A stretch of DNA of 64,000 bases from positions 42,225 to 106,224 of the forward strand of contig JBAWWY010000003.1 of NCBI GenBank assembly GCA_037144355.1. The letters run 5' to 3'. Origin of the DNA: JBAWWY01 sp037144355 (GTDB taxonomy: Bacteria > Bacillota > Clostridia > Peptostreptococcales > Anaerovoracaceae). Under the pieces are notes generated by a model. That model was not told where the DNA came from. It searched no databases and saw only the letters and a program-made list of their open reading frames with translations. Below are positions 16,906 to 25,734 of this stretch, piece after piece (the stretch's first letter is position 1; each line of letters opens with the position of its first letter). Made by a program: the position numbers and the translations under genes.

Positions 16906-17949
16906 ATGTCTAAAATACTATTGGTCGATGATGAGTCTATTGAAAGAAAAGTTCTAAAATCATTCATTCAGGATGAGTTCCCGGAAATCATACAAATAGA
17001 TGAAGCAGAAAACGGTATTATTGCAATTGATATGTTCGACAAGACACCTTATGATATCGTCATAATGGATATTAAAATGCCTGGAATGAATGGAATCGAT
17101 GCGACAAAGGTATTAAAATTAAAAAAGCCTGACACAGTGGTTATTTTTTTAACTGCCTATATTGATCCAAGCAAGATTTATCAATCATTTACTTCAGGTG
17201 GGCAGGAATTTCTACAAAAGCCAGTCAGGAAAAGAGAGTTTTTGGACATTCTTATGAAATATTTGCCCAAAAAAGATGATAGCCTGTTAATATTGAAAAA
17301 CGCCTTAAACGACAGCATAATAAAAAATAATCTTGTCACAGCAAAAAGAAATCTCAATGCAATAACAGTAAACATAGCAAGCAAAAATAAGGATGGAAGT
17401 ATAATTGCAATCAAGGAAGACTATAAGGATGTCGCTGAAAGTATTGCAAAGACTGTCTTTGACATAAATAAAAAATTTCTAGGTATTAAACCTGAATTTC
17501 AAAGAATAATAGAAAAGGCAAGTCCAATCTCGGATCAATATCTACTCAAATGCTGGCTGTTCGACGCACTTGATTTCGCATTTGAAATAATTGTTTCAGA
17601 AAAGAACGAAACACTACAATATGATGAAATAACAAAAGTTCTAAATTATATTGAAAAGAATTTTAAGAATCGTATCACCCTTGAGGAAGCAGCCGAGCAT
17701 GTGAATATGAGCCCTTACTATCTAAGCAAACAGTTTAAAAAGAATATTGGAATAAACTTTATCGATTATGTAACAGACCTAAAGATAAAAACAGCAAAAG
17801 AATTGCTGGGAAGCACTAGCAAGCCAATAATTGATATTTCCATCGAATTGTCTTTCAACGAGCCAAACTATTTTACTAGAGTCTTTAGAAAAGTAACTGG
17901 TATGACTCCCGTAAAATATAGAGAGCTTATGAAAAAAGAGAAACAATAA
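16906..17949 (+). CDS. AraC-family response regulator (YesN type), partner of the PocR kinase
   Basis: 347 residues. The receiver domain (1-120) has the acidic pair VDDE near the N-terminus, phospho-acceptor D55 in IMDIKMPG and the LQKPV lysine near residue 106. A central region (about 125-240) without clear motifs links to a double helix-turn-helix AraC domain at the C-terminus (NMSPYYLSKQFKK and the closing GMTPVKYRE). It should bind promoters of gldA and/or pduA when phosphorylated by the upstream kinase. ATG 16906 follows GGAGGG. Confidence 0.9.
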   Translation: MSKILLVDDESIERKVLKSFIQDEFPEIIQIDEAENGIIAIDMFDKTPYDIVIMDIKMPGMNGIDATKVLKLKKPDTVVIFLTAYIDPSKIYQSFTSGGQEFLQKPVRKREFLDILMKYLPKKDDSLLILKNALNDSIIKNNLVTAKRNLNAITVNIASKNKDGSIIAIKEDYKDVAESIAKTVFDINKKFLGIKPEFQRIIEKASPISDQYLLKCWLFDALDFAFEIIVSEKNETLQYDEITKVLNYIEKNFKNRITLEEAAEHVNMSPYYLSKQFKKNIGINFIDYVTDLKIKTAKELLGSTSKPIIDISIELSFNEPNYFTRVFRKVTGMTPVKYRELMKKEKQ

Positions 17950-17971
17950 AACCGTTTTTTATATGGCAGGC

Positions 17972-18004
17972 AAAAAAATATCTTTCTCTAAAGGTATTTT
18001 TTTG
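17972..18004 (+). terminator. AT-rich terminator after the two-component genes
   Basis: AAAAATATCTTT pairs with AAAGGTATTTTT around a CTCT loop (about 17974-18001, one T-G pair), with a T-run at the end. Confidence 0.6.
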
Positions 18005-18128
18005 TAAATTGAAGACTTAAAAATACAAATAAGTGCAAGGGTTGGGCAAAAAAGTGTATAAGAAAAAATAAATAATAATGTTATGCTATTGTAAAATAAT
18101 TATCACACTTAATTAATGGAGGTATGAA

Positions 18129-19226
18129 ATGGGAAAAATCATAATGGCACCTAATAAGTATATTCAAGCAAATGGAGCTTTGGGGAAACTTAATGATTAT
18201 GCAGGTGGATTCGGAACAAACTTCTTGATTTTGGCATCAGCATCAGGAATGACCAGAACTAAGAGTTTGGTGGAAAAGAGCTTCGAAGGCGCTGGAAAAC
18301 AACTTGTATTTGAAGTATTTCATAAAGAATGCAGCAGAGTTGAGATTGAAAGATTAATGGCAATAGCGAAAGCAAAAGGTTGCAATTGTGTAATTGGTAT
18401 TGGCGGAGGCAAACTTCTTGATACAGCAAAAGCAATCGCACATTATATGGGTATCCCAGTTGTTGTTGCACCTACTATTGCATCAACTGATGCTCCATGC
18501 AGCGCTTTATCGGTTATTTACACTGAAGACGGTGTTTTCTCCGAATACCTGGTTCTTCCAAAAAATCCTGAAATCGTTCTTATGGACACTGGCGTAATTG
18601 CAAAATCCCCAGCTAGATTCCTTGTATCCGGAATGGGTGATGCTCTTGCTACATATTTCGAAGCTAGAGCCTGTGATATATCCAAAGCAACAAATATGGC
18701 TGGAATGTTGCCAGCTAAATCAGCATATGCACTTGCTAAACTTTGCTATCAAACCCTTTTAGAAGATGGATTCAAAGCCAAGCTTGCTGTTGAAAACGGT
18801 GTAGTAACAGAAGCCGTTGAAAACATTATAGAAGCAAATACATATCTTTCCGGAATTGGTTTTGAAAGCGGCGGACTTGCAGCTTGCCATGCAATCCATA
18901 ATGGATTTACAGCCCTAAGTGAATGCCATCATCTTTTCCATGGAGAAAAAGTTGCGTTTGGTACATTAGTGCAACTTGTTATGGAAAATAGCCCAACTGA
19001 AGAAATGGAAGAAGTACTTGAGTTCTGTGTATCTGTTGGCCTTCCTATCACACTAGCAGAAATGGGAGTTAAAGTTGTTAAACCAGAAGCAATCATGGAA
19101 GTTGCAAAACTTGCAAGCGCACCTGGAGAAACTATCTACAATATGCCTTTTGAAGTAACAGCTGAAAAAGTATTTGCAGCTATTATGACTGCCGACGCAA
19201 TTGGTAGAAATTTCCTAGAATGCTAA
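18129..19226 (+). CDS. gldA: Glycerol dehydrogenase-like iron/zinc alcohol dehydrogenase
   Basis: 365 residues, full GldA length. GIGGGKLLDTAKA (about 94-106) is the NAD site, followed by PTIASTDAPCSA; the metal ligands fit as the Asp in SGMGDALATY and the His residues in CHAIHNG and HHLFHGEKVAFG. The family oxidises glycerol to dihydroxyacetone with NAD+ and can reduce small aldehydes and ketones. No N-terminal encapsulation helix is present, so it probably works outside the shell. It lies between the regulators and the shell operon, with its own terminator; since pduQ is missing, it is a candidate for aldehyde reduction or NAD+ recycling (inference). Confidence 0.88.
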   Translation: MGKIIMAPNKYIQANGALGKLNDYAGGFGTNFLILASASGMTRTKSLVEKSFEGAGKQLVFEVFHKECSRVEIERLMAIAKAKGCNCVIGIGGGKLLDTAKAIAHYMGIPVVVAPTIASTDAPCSALSVIYTEDGVFSEYLVLPKNPEIVLMDTGVIAKSPARFLVSGMGDALATYFEARACDISKATNMAGMLPAKSAYALAKLCYQTLLEDGFKAKLAVENGVVTEAVENIIEANTYLSGIGFESGGLAACHAIHNGFTALSECHHLFHGEKVAFGTLVQLVMENSPTEEMEEVLEFCVSVGLPITLAEMGVKVVKPEAIMEVAKLASAPGETIYNMPFEVTAEKVFAAIMTADAIGRNFLEC

Positions 19227-19229
19227 ACT

Positions 19230-19294
19230 AGATCGAAAGATCTATTTATAAAACGTTGGGATACTTGAATAATCAGGTATCCCAACGTTTTTTA
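19230..19294 (+). terminator. Tandem hairpins / strong terminator of gldA
   Basis: First a small AGATC/GATCT stem with a GAAA tetraloop (19230-19243), then a perfect 13-bp stem (19252-19264 with 19277-19289) followed by a T-rich tail. Confidence 0.9.
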
Positions 19295-19324
19295 TTTTAA
19301 AGAATCACAAATTGCACTTATTTA

Positions 19325-19398
19325 ATCAACTGCAAAAAAGTATCATTTTTGCAGTTGATAATAAAAGCCGCTTGAAAGTTATGACAATGAAGTATCAT
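19325..19398 (+). promoter_or_regulatory. Perfect 14-bp palindrome and AAGTATCAT direct repeat upstream of pduA
   Basis: ATCAACTGCAAAAA (19325-19338) pairs exactly with 19346-19359 over a 7-nt loop, with no T-run after it. The 9-mer AAGTATCAT occurs at 19338-19346 (spanning the loop) and again at 19390-19398. The region lies between the gldA terminator and the first shell gene, where the operon promoter must be. It may be an operator for the AraC-type regulator or an RNA structure. Confidence 0.45.
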
Positions 19399-19502
19399 GA
19401 CATGGCAATTATGTGCAATGTATTTATTTGGTTTAAAGGATAGAATGAAACAAATTTATTACTTCATCAATGCAAAATAATATAAAAAGGAAGGTATTTA
19501 AA

Positions 19503-19772
19503 ATGAACGAAGCATTAGGAATGGTGGAAACAAAAGGATTGGTAGCGGCTATTGAAGCTGCAGACTCCATGGTAAAGTCTGCTAACGTTGCTCTAATCGG
19601 ATATGAAAAAATTGGATCAGGTCTTGTAACTGTTATGGTCAGAGGAGATGTAGGAGCAGTAAAAGCTGCTACGGATGCTGGCGCAGCAGCTGCTGAAAAA
19701 GTTGGAGAGGTCGTATCAACACATGTAATTCCAAGACCTCACAAAGATGTTGAAGGATTATTTTTCAAATAA
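19503..19772 (+). CDS. pduA: Microcompartment hexameric shell protein (BMC-H), PduA type
   Basis: 89 residues from ATG 19503 (AAGGAAGG upstream). A single BMC domain: EALGMVETKG at the start, the KIGSGLVTVMVRGD pore segment, and the closing HVIPRPH. It is nearly superimposable on enterobacterial PduA, whose hexamers tile the shell facets and whose central pore (around the GSG loop) admits the diol. First gene of the microcompartment operon. An in-frame ATG at 19470 is not favoured because it lacks a ribosome binding site. Confidence 0.95.
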   Translation: MNEALGMVETKGLVAAIEAADSMVKSANVALIGYEKIGSGLVTVMVRGDVGAVKAATDAGAAAAEKVGEVVSTHVIPRPHKDVEGLFFK

Positions 19773-19801
19773 GATAGAACAGAATTGAGGAGGTAAAACA
19801 A

Positions 19802-20590
19802 ATGCAGGATAAATTAGTAAACCAGATAATGGAAGAAGTGCTGAAGAAAGTTGAACAAAGCCAAAATAAGAATGTGGCTTGCGAAAAAACTTTCTCGTCT
19901 TGTGGTTTGACAGAATTTGTTGGCACAGCTATAGGAGATACAATCGGATTGGTTATAGCAAATGTTGACAATGCTGTCCATGAAGTTATGGGTATTGACA
20001 AGAAATATCGCTCAATAGGTCTCATTGGAGCGAGAACAGGAGCAGGTCCACAAATCCTAGCTGCCGATGAAGCAGTTAAGGCAACAAATACTGAAATCCT
20101 ATCCATCGAACTTGCAAGGGATACAAAAGGGGGAGCAGGACATGGATGCTTGATTATTTTTGGAGCAGAAGATGTTTCAGATGTAAGAAGAGCAATTGAA
20201 GTAACCCTAAGCGAATTAAACAAGACATTTGGAGACGTATATGCAAACGATGCTGGACATATCGAGCTTCAATATACAGCAAGAGCCAGCTATGCCTGCA
20301 ACAAAGCATTCAATGCACCAATTGGCAAGGCTTTTGGGCTTATGGTAGGGGCACCTGCGGCAATAGGCGTTGTCATGGCGGACACTGCGGTTAAAGCAGC
20401 CAATGTTGAAGTAATAGGATATGCATCACCTGCAAAAGGAACCAGTTTTTCAAACGAAGTAATATTATTCATATGTGGTGATTCCGGAGCGGTAAGGCAA
20501 TCTGTAATTGCAGCTAGGGAAGTTGGAGTAAAACTACTTGAAACCTTAGGAAATGCAGAAGCTAAATCAGTAACAACACCTTACATTTAA
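19802..20590 (+). CDS. pduB: Microcompartment trimeric shell protein (BMC-T), PduB type
   Basis: 262 residues with two fused BMC-like domains (about 45-145 and 150-255), forming pseudo-hexameric trimers in the shell. The N-terminus MQDKLVNQIMEEVLKKV is a predicted amphipathic helix; in enterobacterial PduB the N-terminal extension anchors the enzyme core to the shell. The SIGLIGARTGAGPQILAAD segment is typical of PduB. ATG 19802 follows GAGGAGG. Cotranscribed with pduA. Confidence 0.94.
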   Translation: MQDKLVNQIMEEVLKKVEQSQNKNVACEKTFSSCGLTEFVGTAIGDTIGLVIANVDNAVHEVMGIDKKYRSIGLIGARTGAGPQILAADEAVKATNTEILSIELARDTKGGAGHGCLIIFGAEDVSDVRRAIEVTLSELNKTFGDVYANDAGHIELQYTARASYACNKAFNAPIGKAFGLMVGAPAAIGVVMADTAVKAANVEVIGYASPAKGTSFSNEVILFICGDSGAVRQSVIAAREVGVKLLETLGNAEAKSVTTPYI

Positions 20591-20615
20591 AATTCGGAGG
20601 ACAGGAGGAAGCCAA

Positions 20616-22280
20616 ATGAAATCCAAGAGATTTGAAGTTTTAGCAGCTAGACCGGTAAACCAGGACGGTTTCGTTAAAGAATGGGCAGATAAAGGTCTAA
20701 TAGCTATGAACAGTCCGAATGATCCAAAACCGAGCATTAGAATAAACAATGGCAAAGTTGAGGAACTTGACGGAAAACAAAGAAAAGATTTTGATTTAAA
20801 CGATATGTTTATTGCAGATCACGCAATCAATCTTGAAAAAGCTGAAGAAGTAATGGCAATGGATTCTATTGAACTTGCAAAGATGCTTTGCGATATCAAC
20901 ATAGGTAGAGAAACAATTATTAAATACACAACATCAATGACACCGGCAAAAATTGTTGATGTTGTAGGGAATATGAATGTCGTTGAAATGATGATGGCAC
21001 TTCAAAAGATGAGAGCTAGAAAAACTCCCTCTAATCAATGCCATGTAACCAACTTGAAAGACAATCCCGTTCAAATTGCAGCAGATGCCGCAGAGGCAGC
21101 AATAAGGGGTTTCGACGAAATGGAGACTACAGTTGCAATTGGAAGATATGCACCTTTCAACGCGTTGTCTTTATTAGTCGGGTCACAAACTGGAAGAGGT
21201 GGAATACTTACCCAATGTGCGGTTGAAGAAGCAACGGAATTGCTGCTTGGAATGAGAGGGCTGACTTGTTATGCAGAAACAGTATCCGTATATGGAACCG
21301 AGCAGGTATTCATTGACGGTGACGATACACCATGGTCTAAGGCATTCCTAGCTTCTGCTTACGCGTCCAGAGGGTTGAAGATGAGATACACCTCTGGTAC
21401 CGGTTCTGAAGTATTGATGGGATATGCAGAAGGAAAATCCATGTTATACCTTGAAGCGCGATGTATTTTCATTACCAAGGGTGCTGGAGTGCAAGGCCTT
21501 CAAAATGGATCAATCAGTTGTATTGGTGTTCCGGGAGCCGTTCCTTCGGGAATCAGAGCTGTTTTAGCGGAAAACCTTATTACAACCATGCTTGATCTTG
21601 AAGTTGCATCAGGAAATGATCAGACATTTTCACATTCGGATATTAGAAGAACAGCAAGGGCTTTAATGCAAATGTTGCCAGGAACAGACTTTATCTTTTC
21701 TGGGTACAGCGCAGTACCTAACTACGACAACATGTTTGCAGGTTCTAATTTCGATGCGGAAGATTTTGATGACTACAATGTTCTACAAAGGGATTTAATG
21801 ATTGATGGTGGATTGAAACCAGTAAAAGAAGAGGATGTTGTAAAAGTAAGAGCAAAAGCTGCAAAAGCCATACAGGCTGTTTTCAAAAATCTTGATTTGA
21901 CGGAAATAACCGATGAAGAAGTAACTGCTGCAACCTTTGCCCACGGAAGCAAGGACATGCCACCAAGAAACATGGTGGAAGATATTAAGGCAGCAGGGCA
22001 ACTAATGGAAAGAGGTATTACCGGGATTGACGTTGTTAAGGCACTCTCAAAAGGTGGGTTTACGGATGTTGCAGAAAATCTCTTAAATCTTTTAAAACAA
22101 AGAGTAATTGGAGATTATCTACATACATCGGCCATATTTGACAGCAAGTTCAACGTTCTAAGCGCTGTAAACAACTTGAACGACTATATGGGACCAGGTA
22201 CAGGATATAGAATTAGCAAGGAAAGATGGGAAGAAATCAAGAATATACCAAATGCCAAAGACTCTTCCGATTTCAGTTAA
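20616..22280 (+). CDS. pduC: Coenzyme B12-dependent propanediol/glycerol dehydratase, large subunit
   Basis: 554 residues, exactly the size of PduC/DhaB large subunits. It is the TIM-barrel subunit that binds the diol, K+/Ca2+ and, with PduD, adenosylcobalamin, converting 1,2-propanediol to propanal or glycerol to 3-hydroxypropanal by a radical 1,2-shift. Typical segments are MKSKRFEVLAARPVNQDGF at the N-terminus, QIAADAAEAA, TGRGGILTQCAVEEA and SEVLMGYAEGKSMLYLE. Both substrates are possible; sequence reading alone does not separate propanediol from glycerol specificity. Confidence 0.95.
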   Translation: MKSKRFEVLAARPVNQDGFVKEWADKGLIAMNSPNDPKPSIRINNGKVEELDGKQRKDFDLNDMFIADHAINLEKAEEVMAMDSIELAKMLCDINIGRETIIKYTTSMTPAKIVDVVGNMNVVEMMMALQKMRARKTPSNQCHVTNLKDNPVQIAADAAEAAIRGFDEMETTVAIGRYAPFNALSLLVGSQTGRGGILTQCAVEEATELLLGMRGLTCYAETVSVYGTEQVFIDGDDTPWSKAFLASAYASRGLKMRYTSGTGSEVLMGYAEGKSMLYLEARCIFITKGAGVQGLQNGSISCIGVPGAVPSGIRAVLAENLITTMLDLEVASGNDQTFSHSDIRRTARALMQMLPGTDFIFSGYSAVPNYDNMFAGSNFDAEDFDDYNVLQRDLMIDGGLKPVKEEDVVKVRAKAAKAIQAVFKNLDLTEITDEEVTAATFAHGSKDMPPRNMVEDIKAAGQLMERGITGIDVVKALSKGGFTDVAENLLNLLKQRVIGDYLHTSAIFDSKFNVLSAVNNLNDYMGPGTGYRISKERWEEIKNIPNAKDSSDFS

Positions 22281-22303
22281 ATTGAGAAAGGAGCTAGAAT
22301 AGA

Positions 22304-22972
22304 ATGAATTTACAAGAAAAAGAGCTTCGTAAAATTATCGAGGGAGTGTTGAAGGATTTCGATATTGAAAGCTTGAATGAAACAAAGCCAACGAGCAGCC
22401 AGGGTTTGCCGCAGAAATCTAGTGGCCTGAAGGGCAAGCTTGTGGAAATTGGCAACACATCCCAAGGGACAAGGAAAGATGAAGTTGTCATTGGAGTCGC
22501 ACCAGCTTTTATGGCTGATCAGACTCGTACAATAGTAAATCTTGACCATGACAAAGTACTTAAAGAAATTATAGCAGGGATTGAGGAAGAAGGCGTCAAA
22601 GCAAGACTAATCAAAGTCTATAGGACGTCGGACGTGTCGTTCATAGCCCACGAAGCTGCCAAGTTAAGCGGCTCAGGAATTGGAATTGGGATTCAATCAA
22701 AAGGAACAATTGTAATTCATCAAAAGGACCTCTTTCCGTTAAGCAATTTGGAATTATTTCCCCAGGCGCCTGTGCTTACGTTGGAAATCTACAGAATGAT
22801 TGGCAAGAACGCGGCTAAATATGCAAAAGGTGAAACACCAACTCCAGTTCCTACTTTGAATGACCAAATGGCAAGGCCTAAATATCAAGCAATTGCCGCA
22901 CTATTGCATATTAAGGAAACAGAATTTGTCGATCAGAATAAAAAGACACAGGATGTCGAGTTGAAATTTTAA
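22304..22972 (+). CDS. pduD: Propanediol/glycerol dehydratase, medium subunit
   Basis: 222 residues. Residues 1-17 (MNLQEKELRKIIEGVLK) form an amphipathic helix like the known PduD encapsulation peptide. A linker follows, then the cobalamin-contacting body starting near EVVIGVAPAF (about 62) with SGIGIGIQSKGTIVIHQKD and PQAPVLTLE. It docks on PduC at the lower cobalamin face. ATG 22304 follows AAAGGAG; pduE begins 18 nt after its stop. Confidence 0.94.
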   Translation: MNLQEKELRKIIEGVLKDFDIESLNETKPTSSQGLPQKSSGLKGKLVEIGNTSQGTRKDEVVIGVAPAFMADQTRTIVNLDHDKVLKEIIAGIEEEGVKARLIKVYRTSDVSFIAHEAAKLSGSGIGIGIQSKGTIVIHQKDLFPLSNLELFPQAPVLTLEIYRMIGKNAAKYAKGETPTPVPTLNDQMARPKYQAIAALLHIKETEFVDQNKKTQDVELKF

Positions 22973-22990
22973 ATTGAGGAGGGTAATAAC

Positions 22991-23521
22991 GTGGATGAAC
23001 AAAAATTGATTGAAAAAATTGTCAGGGAGATTATCTCTTCCATGGAAAATTCCAGCAACCCTGGTCAAGCGACAATATTGGAAGCAAGCACAAATCGTAA
23101 TTCAAGAAAAAAATTGACAAAGAACGATTATCCATTGGCTTCAAAGAAACCGGAACTCATTAGAACACCAACTAATAAGGGGATAGACGAAATCACGTTG
23201 CAGGCAGTACTTGATGGCAAAATTACCGCCCAGGATGTGAGGATAACCGGAGAGACATTGAATCTACAGGCTGAAATAGCTGAATCAGTTGGAAGAGTTG
23301 CATTTGCAGGGAATTTAAAAAGAGCGGCCGAAATGACAGTAATTCCCGATGATAGGATTCTGGAAATCTATAATGCCATGAGGCCCTATAGATCAACAAA
23401 AAAGCAGTTGCTTGCCATTGCTGAAGAGATTGAAACAAAATATAAGGCAGTTACCGTAGGTTCAATGATCAGGGAAGCAGCAGACTCTTATGAAATAAGA
23501 AACAGGCTGTTGACAGAATAA
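22991..23521 (+). CDS. pduE: Propanediol/glycerol dehydratase, small subunit
   Basis: 176 residues from a GTG start (GAGGAGGG upstream). The N-terminal DEQKLIEKIVREIISSM is another amphipathic helix of the encapsulation type. The remaining helical domain with ISGETLNLQA-like text (ITGETLNLQAEIAES, about 82-96) and the PYRSTKKQLLAIAEE segment match PduE/DhaE. It completes the (alpha-beta-gamma)2 dehydratase. Confidence 0.93.
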   Translation: MDEQKLIEKIVREIISSMENSSNPGQATILEASTNRNSRKKLTKNDYPLASKKPELIRTPTNKGIDEITLQAVLDGKITAQDVRITGETLNLQAEIAESVGRVAFAGNLKRAAEMTVIPDDRILEIYNAMRPYRSTKKQLLAIAEEIETKYKAVTVGSMIREAADSYEIRNRLLTE

Positions 23522-23545
23522 CATAAAAAACCCGGAGGAAAAAAG

Positions 23546-25369
23546 ATGAAACTTGTTGCAGGAGTCGACATAGGGAATGCTACAACTGAAACCGCAGTAG
23601 CTTGGATTACCTCAGATAATTCAATAGACTTTGTTTCAAGCGGGATTGTTGGAACCACTGGCATCAAGGGAACTGAAAGCAACATCAGCGGTATTTATGC
23701 TTCAATCAAGCAAGCTCTTGATAAAGCAAAACTAACATTCAATGATCTGGATTTAATCAAGATTAACGAGGCTGCTCCGGTAATCGGAGATGTAGCCATG
23801 GATACCATAACAGAAACAATCATAACAGAATCTACCATGATTGGACATAATCCATCAAGTCCGGGAGGATTGGGAACTGGATCTGGAATGACAATAAATA
23901 TTCTTAAAGTTTCTGAAGTCCAGGATGAGGAAGATTATATTGTGGTCATACCTGGGAATGTGGATTTTGAATCAGCTGCTGAAATAATAATGGCAGCTTC
24001 CGATAGGGGAATTAGAATAACCGGAGCAATAGTACAGCGTGACGATGGAGTTTTAATCAGCAATAGACTTAAAAGAAAAATTCCCATTGTGGACGAAGTC
24101 CTATACATCGAAAAGGTGCCTATAGGAATGAAGGCGGCAATAGAAGTTGCACCAATTGGAGGAGTAGTCGAACAACTTTCCAACCCTTATGGTATTGCAA
24201 CAATGTTTCAACTTGACGCTGAAGAGACAAAATTTGTAGTTCCTATTGCCAGAGCAATCATTGGAAACCGGTCCGCAGTAGTTATCAAAACGCCGGCGGG
24301 AGATGTGCAGGAAAGAATTATTCCTGCAGGTAAAATTACATTCTACGGTGAAAAAAGGACCAAAGATGTAAATGTTGATGACGGATCTACAGCAGTGATG
24401 GAAGTTATGTCAGGTTGTATTCCTATAATGGATATTGCTGGCGAGCCAGGCACTAATGCTGGTGGAATGTTTGAGAAGATAAGACAGGTAATGTCTGACC
24501 TTACAGGCAAACACCCAAAGGATATTAAAATTCAAGATCTTCTTGCAGTTGATACCTATGCCCCACAGAAAATCATTGGTGGACTTGCAGGAGAATACTG
24601 TATGGAGAACGCAGTTGGAATAGCCGCAATGGTTAAGGCTGACAAACTTCAGATGAGAAAAATCGCCGATGAGCTACAGGCCAAGGTGAATATAAGAGTT
24701 GAAGTTGGAGGCGTTGAAGCTGATATGGCAATAAATGGAGCGTTAACAACTCCAGGAACAAACAAGCCACTTGCCATTATTGACATGGGTGCTGGATCGA
24801 CAGATGCTTCTTTCATAATGAAAAGCGGTGAAATCAAATCAATACATTTGGCAGGGGCCGGGAACATGGTTACTTTGTTAATCAATACAGAATTGGGGCT
24901 GGACAATTTCGACTTGGCCGAAGATTTAAAAAAATACCCCCTTGCAAAAGTTGAAAGCATGTTTCACATAAGACATGAAGATGGAAGTGTGCAATTTTTT
25001 GAAAAACAATTGGATCCCAAAATATTTGCAAGAGTAGTAGTGGTTAAGGGAGAAGAGCTAGTTTTTGTTCCGGGAAACCACACCGTTGAGCGAATCAGAT
25101 CAGTGAGAAGAACAGCAAAAGAAAAAGTTTTCGCTATTAATGCTCTAAGAGCGCTTAAAATGGTTTGCCCAACACAAAACATCAGGGACATGGAATATGT
25201 TGTCCTAGTAGGTGGCTCCGCACTTGATTTTGAAATCCCACAGATGGTTACTGAGGCACTTTCAGGATTTGGAGTTGTTGCCGGAAGTGGAAACATTAGA
25301 GGTATAGAGGGACCAAGGAATGCAGTCGCAACAGGATTAGTCCTAAAATACAAAGAAGAGGTCAAATAA
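23546..25369 (+). CDS. pduG: Diol dehydratase reactivase, large (ATPase) subunit
   Basis: 607 residues, the usual DdrA/PduG size. An actin/Hsp70-like ATPase: MKLVAGVDIGNATTETA is the phosphate-1 motif, and the second phosphate loop is AIIDMGAGSTDAS (about 410-422). It releases damaged cobalamin from inactivated dehydratase, together with PduH, at the cost of ATP. Its stop overlaps the ATG of pduH by one base (TAATG), so the two are translationally coupled. Confidence 0.95.
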   Translation: MKLVAGVDIGNATTETAVAWITSDNSIDFVSSGIVGTTGIKGTESNISGIYASIKQALDKAKLTFNDLDLIKINEAAPVIGDVAMDTITETIITESTMIGHNPSSPGGLGTGSGMTINILKVSEVQDEEDYIVVIPGNVDFESAAEIIMAASDRGIRITGAIVQRDDGVLISNRLKRKIPIVDEVLYIEKVPIGMKAAIEVAPIGGVVEQLSNPYGIATMFQLDAEETKFVVPIARAIIGNRSAVVIKTPAGDVQERIIPAGKITFYGEKRTKDVNVDDGSTAVMEVMSGCIPIMDIAGEPGTNAGGMFEKIRQVMSDLTGKHPKDIKIQDLLAVDTYAPQKIIGGLAGEYCMENAVGIAAMVKADKLQMRKIADELQAKVNIRVEVGGVEADMAINGALTTPGTNKPLAIIDMGAGSTDASFIMKSGEIKSIHLAGAGNMVTLLINTELGLDNFDLAEDLKKYPLAKVESMFHIRHEDGSVQFFEKQLDPKIFARVVVVKGEELVFVPGNHTVERIRSVRRTAKEKVFAINALRALKMVCPTQNIRDMEYVVLVGGSALDFEIPQMVTEALSGFGVVAGSGNIRGIEGPRNAVATGLVLKYKEEVK

Positions 25370-25719
25370 TGAAAACATATGACATACCTTCGATTATCAT
25401 ACTAGAGCAATCAGGGTTTACTGACAAGAGGATAACCCAGGCAGTCTGCCACGGCATTGAAGAGGAAGGCATACCTTATGACATTGAACATGATGATGAA
25501 TTGAAATGTGAAAAACTAAGTTATAAAGCAGCTCTGTCATCAAGGTTGGATGTTGGAATTGGAATAAGCAAAGATGGCGGTGTGGCAATACATTACTCGA
25601 AACTTCAGGAAGAAAACCCATTAGTTTTAATACAAAATTTTGGAGACTGGGAAATATTGAAAACAATTGGAATAAACGCGGCAAGGCTTGTCAAGGGTAT
25701 TCCGTTCAAAGATATTTAG
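25369..25719 (+). CDS. pduH: Diol dehydratase reactivase, small subunit
   Basis: 116 residues, slightly shorter than enterobacterial PduH. DdrB-like fold related to the medium dehydratase subunit: IPSIIILEQSGF at the start, HGIEEEGIPYDIE, and VGIGISKDGGVAIHYSKL. It swaps with PduD in the reactivase-dehydratase complex. It immediately follows pduG, as in other pdu and dha clusters. Confidence 0.92.
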   Translation: MKTYDIPSIIILEQSGFTDKRITQAVCHGIEEEGIPYDIEHDDELKCEKLSYKAALSSRLDVGIGISKDGGVAIHYSKLQEENPLVLIQNFGDWEILKTIGINAARLVKGIPFKDI

Positions 25720-25734
25720 AAAGGAGATGATGTT

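Noticed and set aside
19227..19502. AdoCbl riboswitch before the B12-dependent pdu operon
   Set aside because: No B12-box (GCCACTG-like) or other conserved segment found in the intergenic region.
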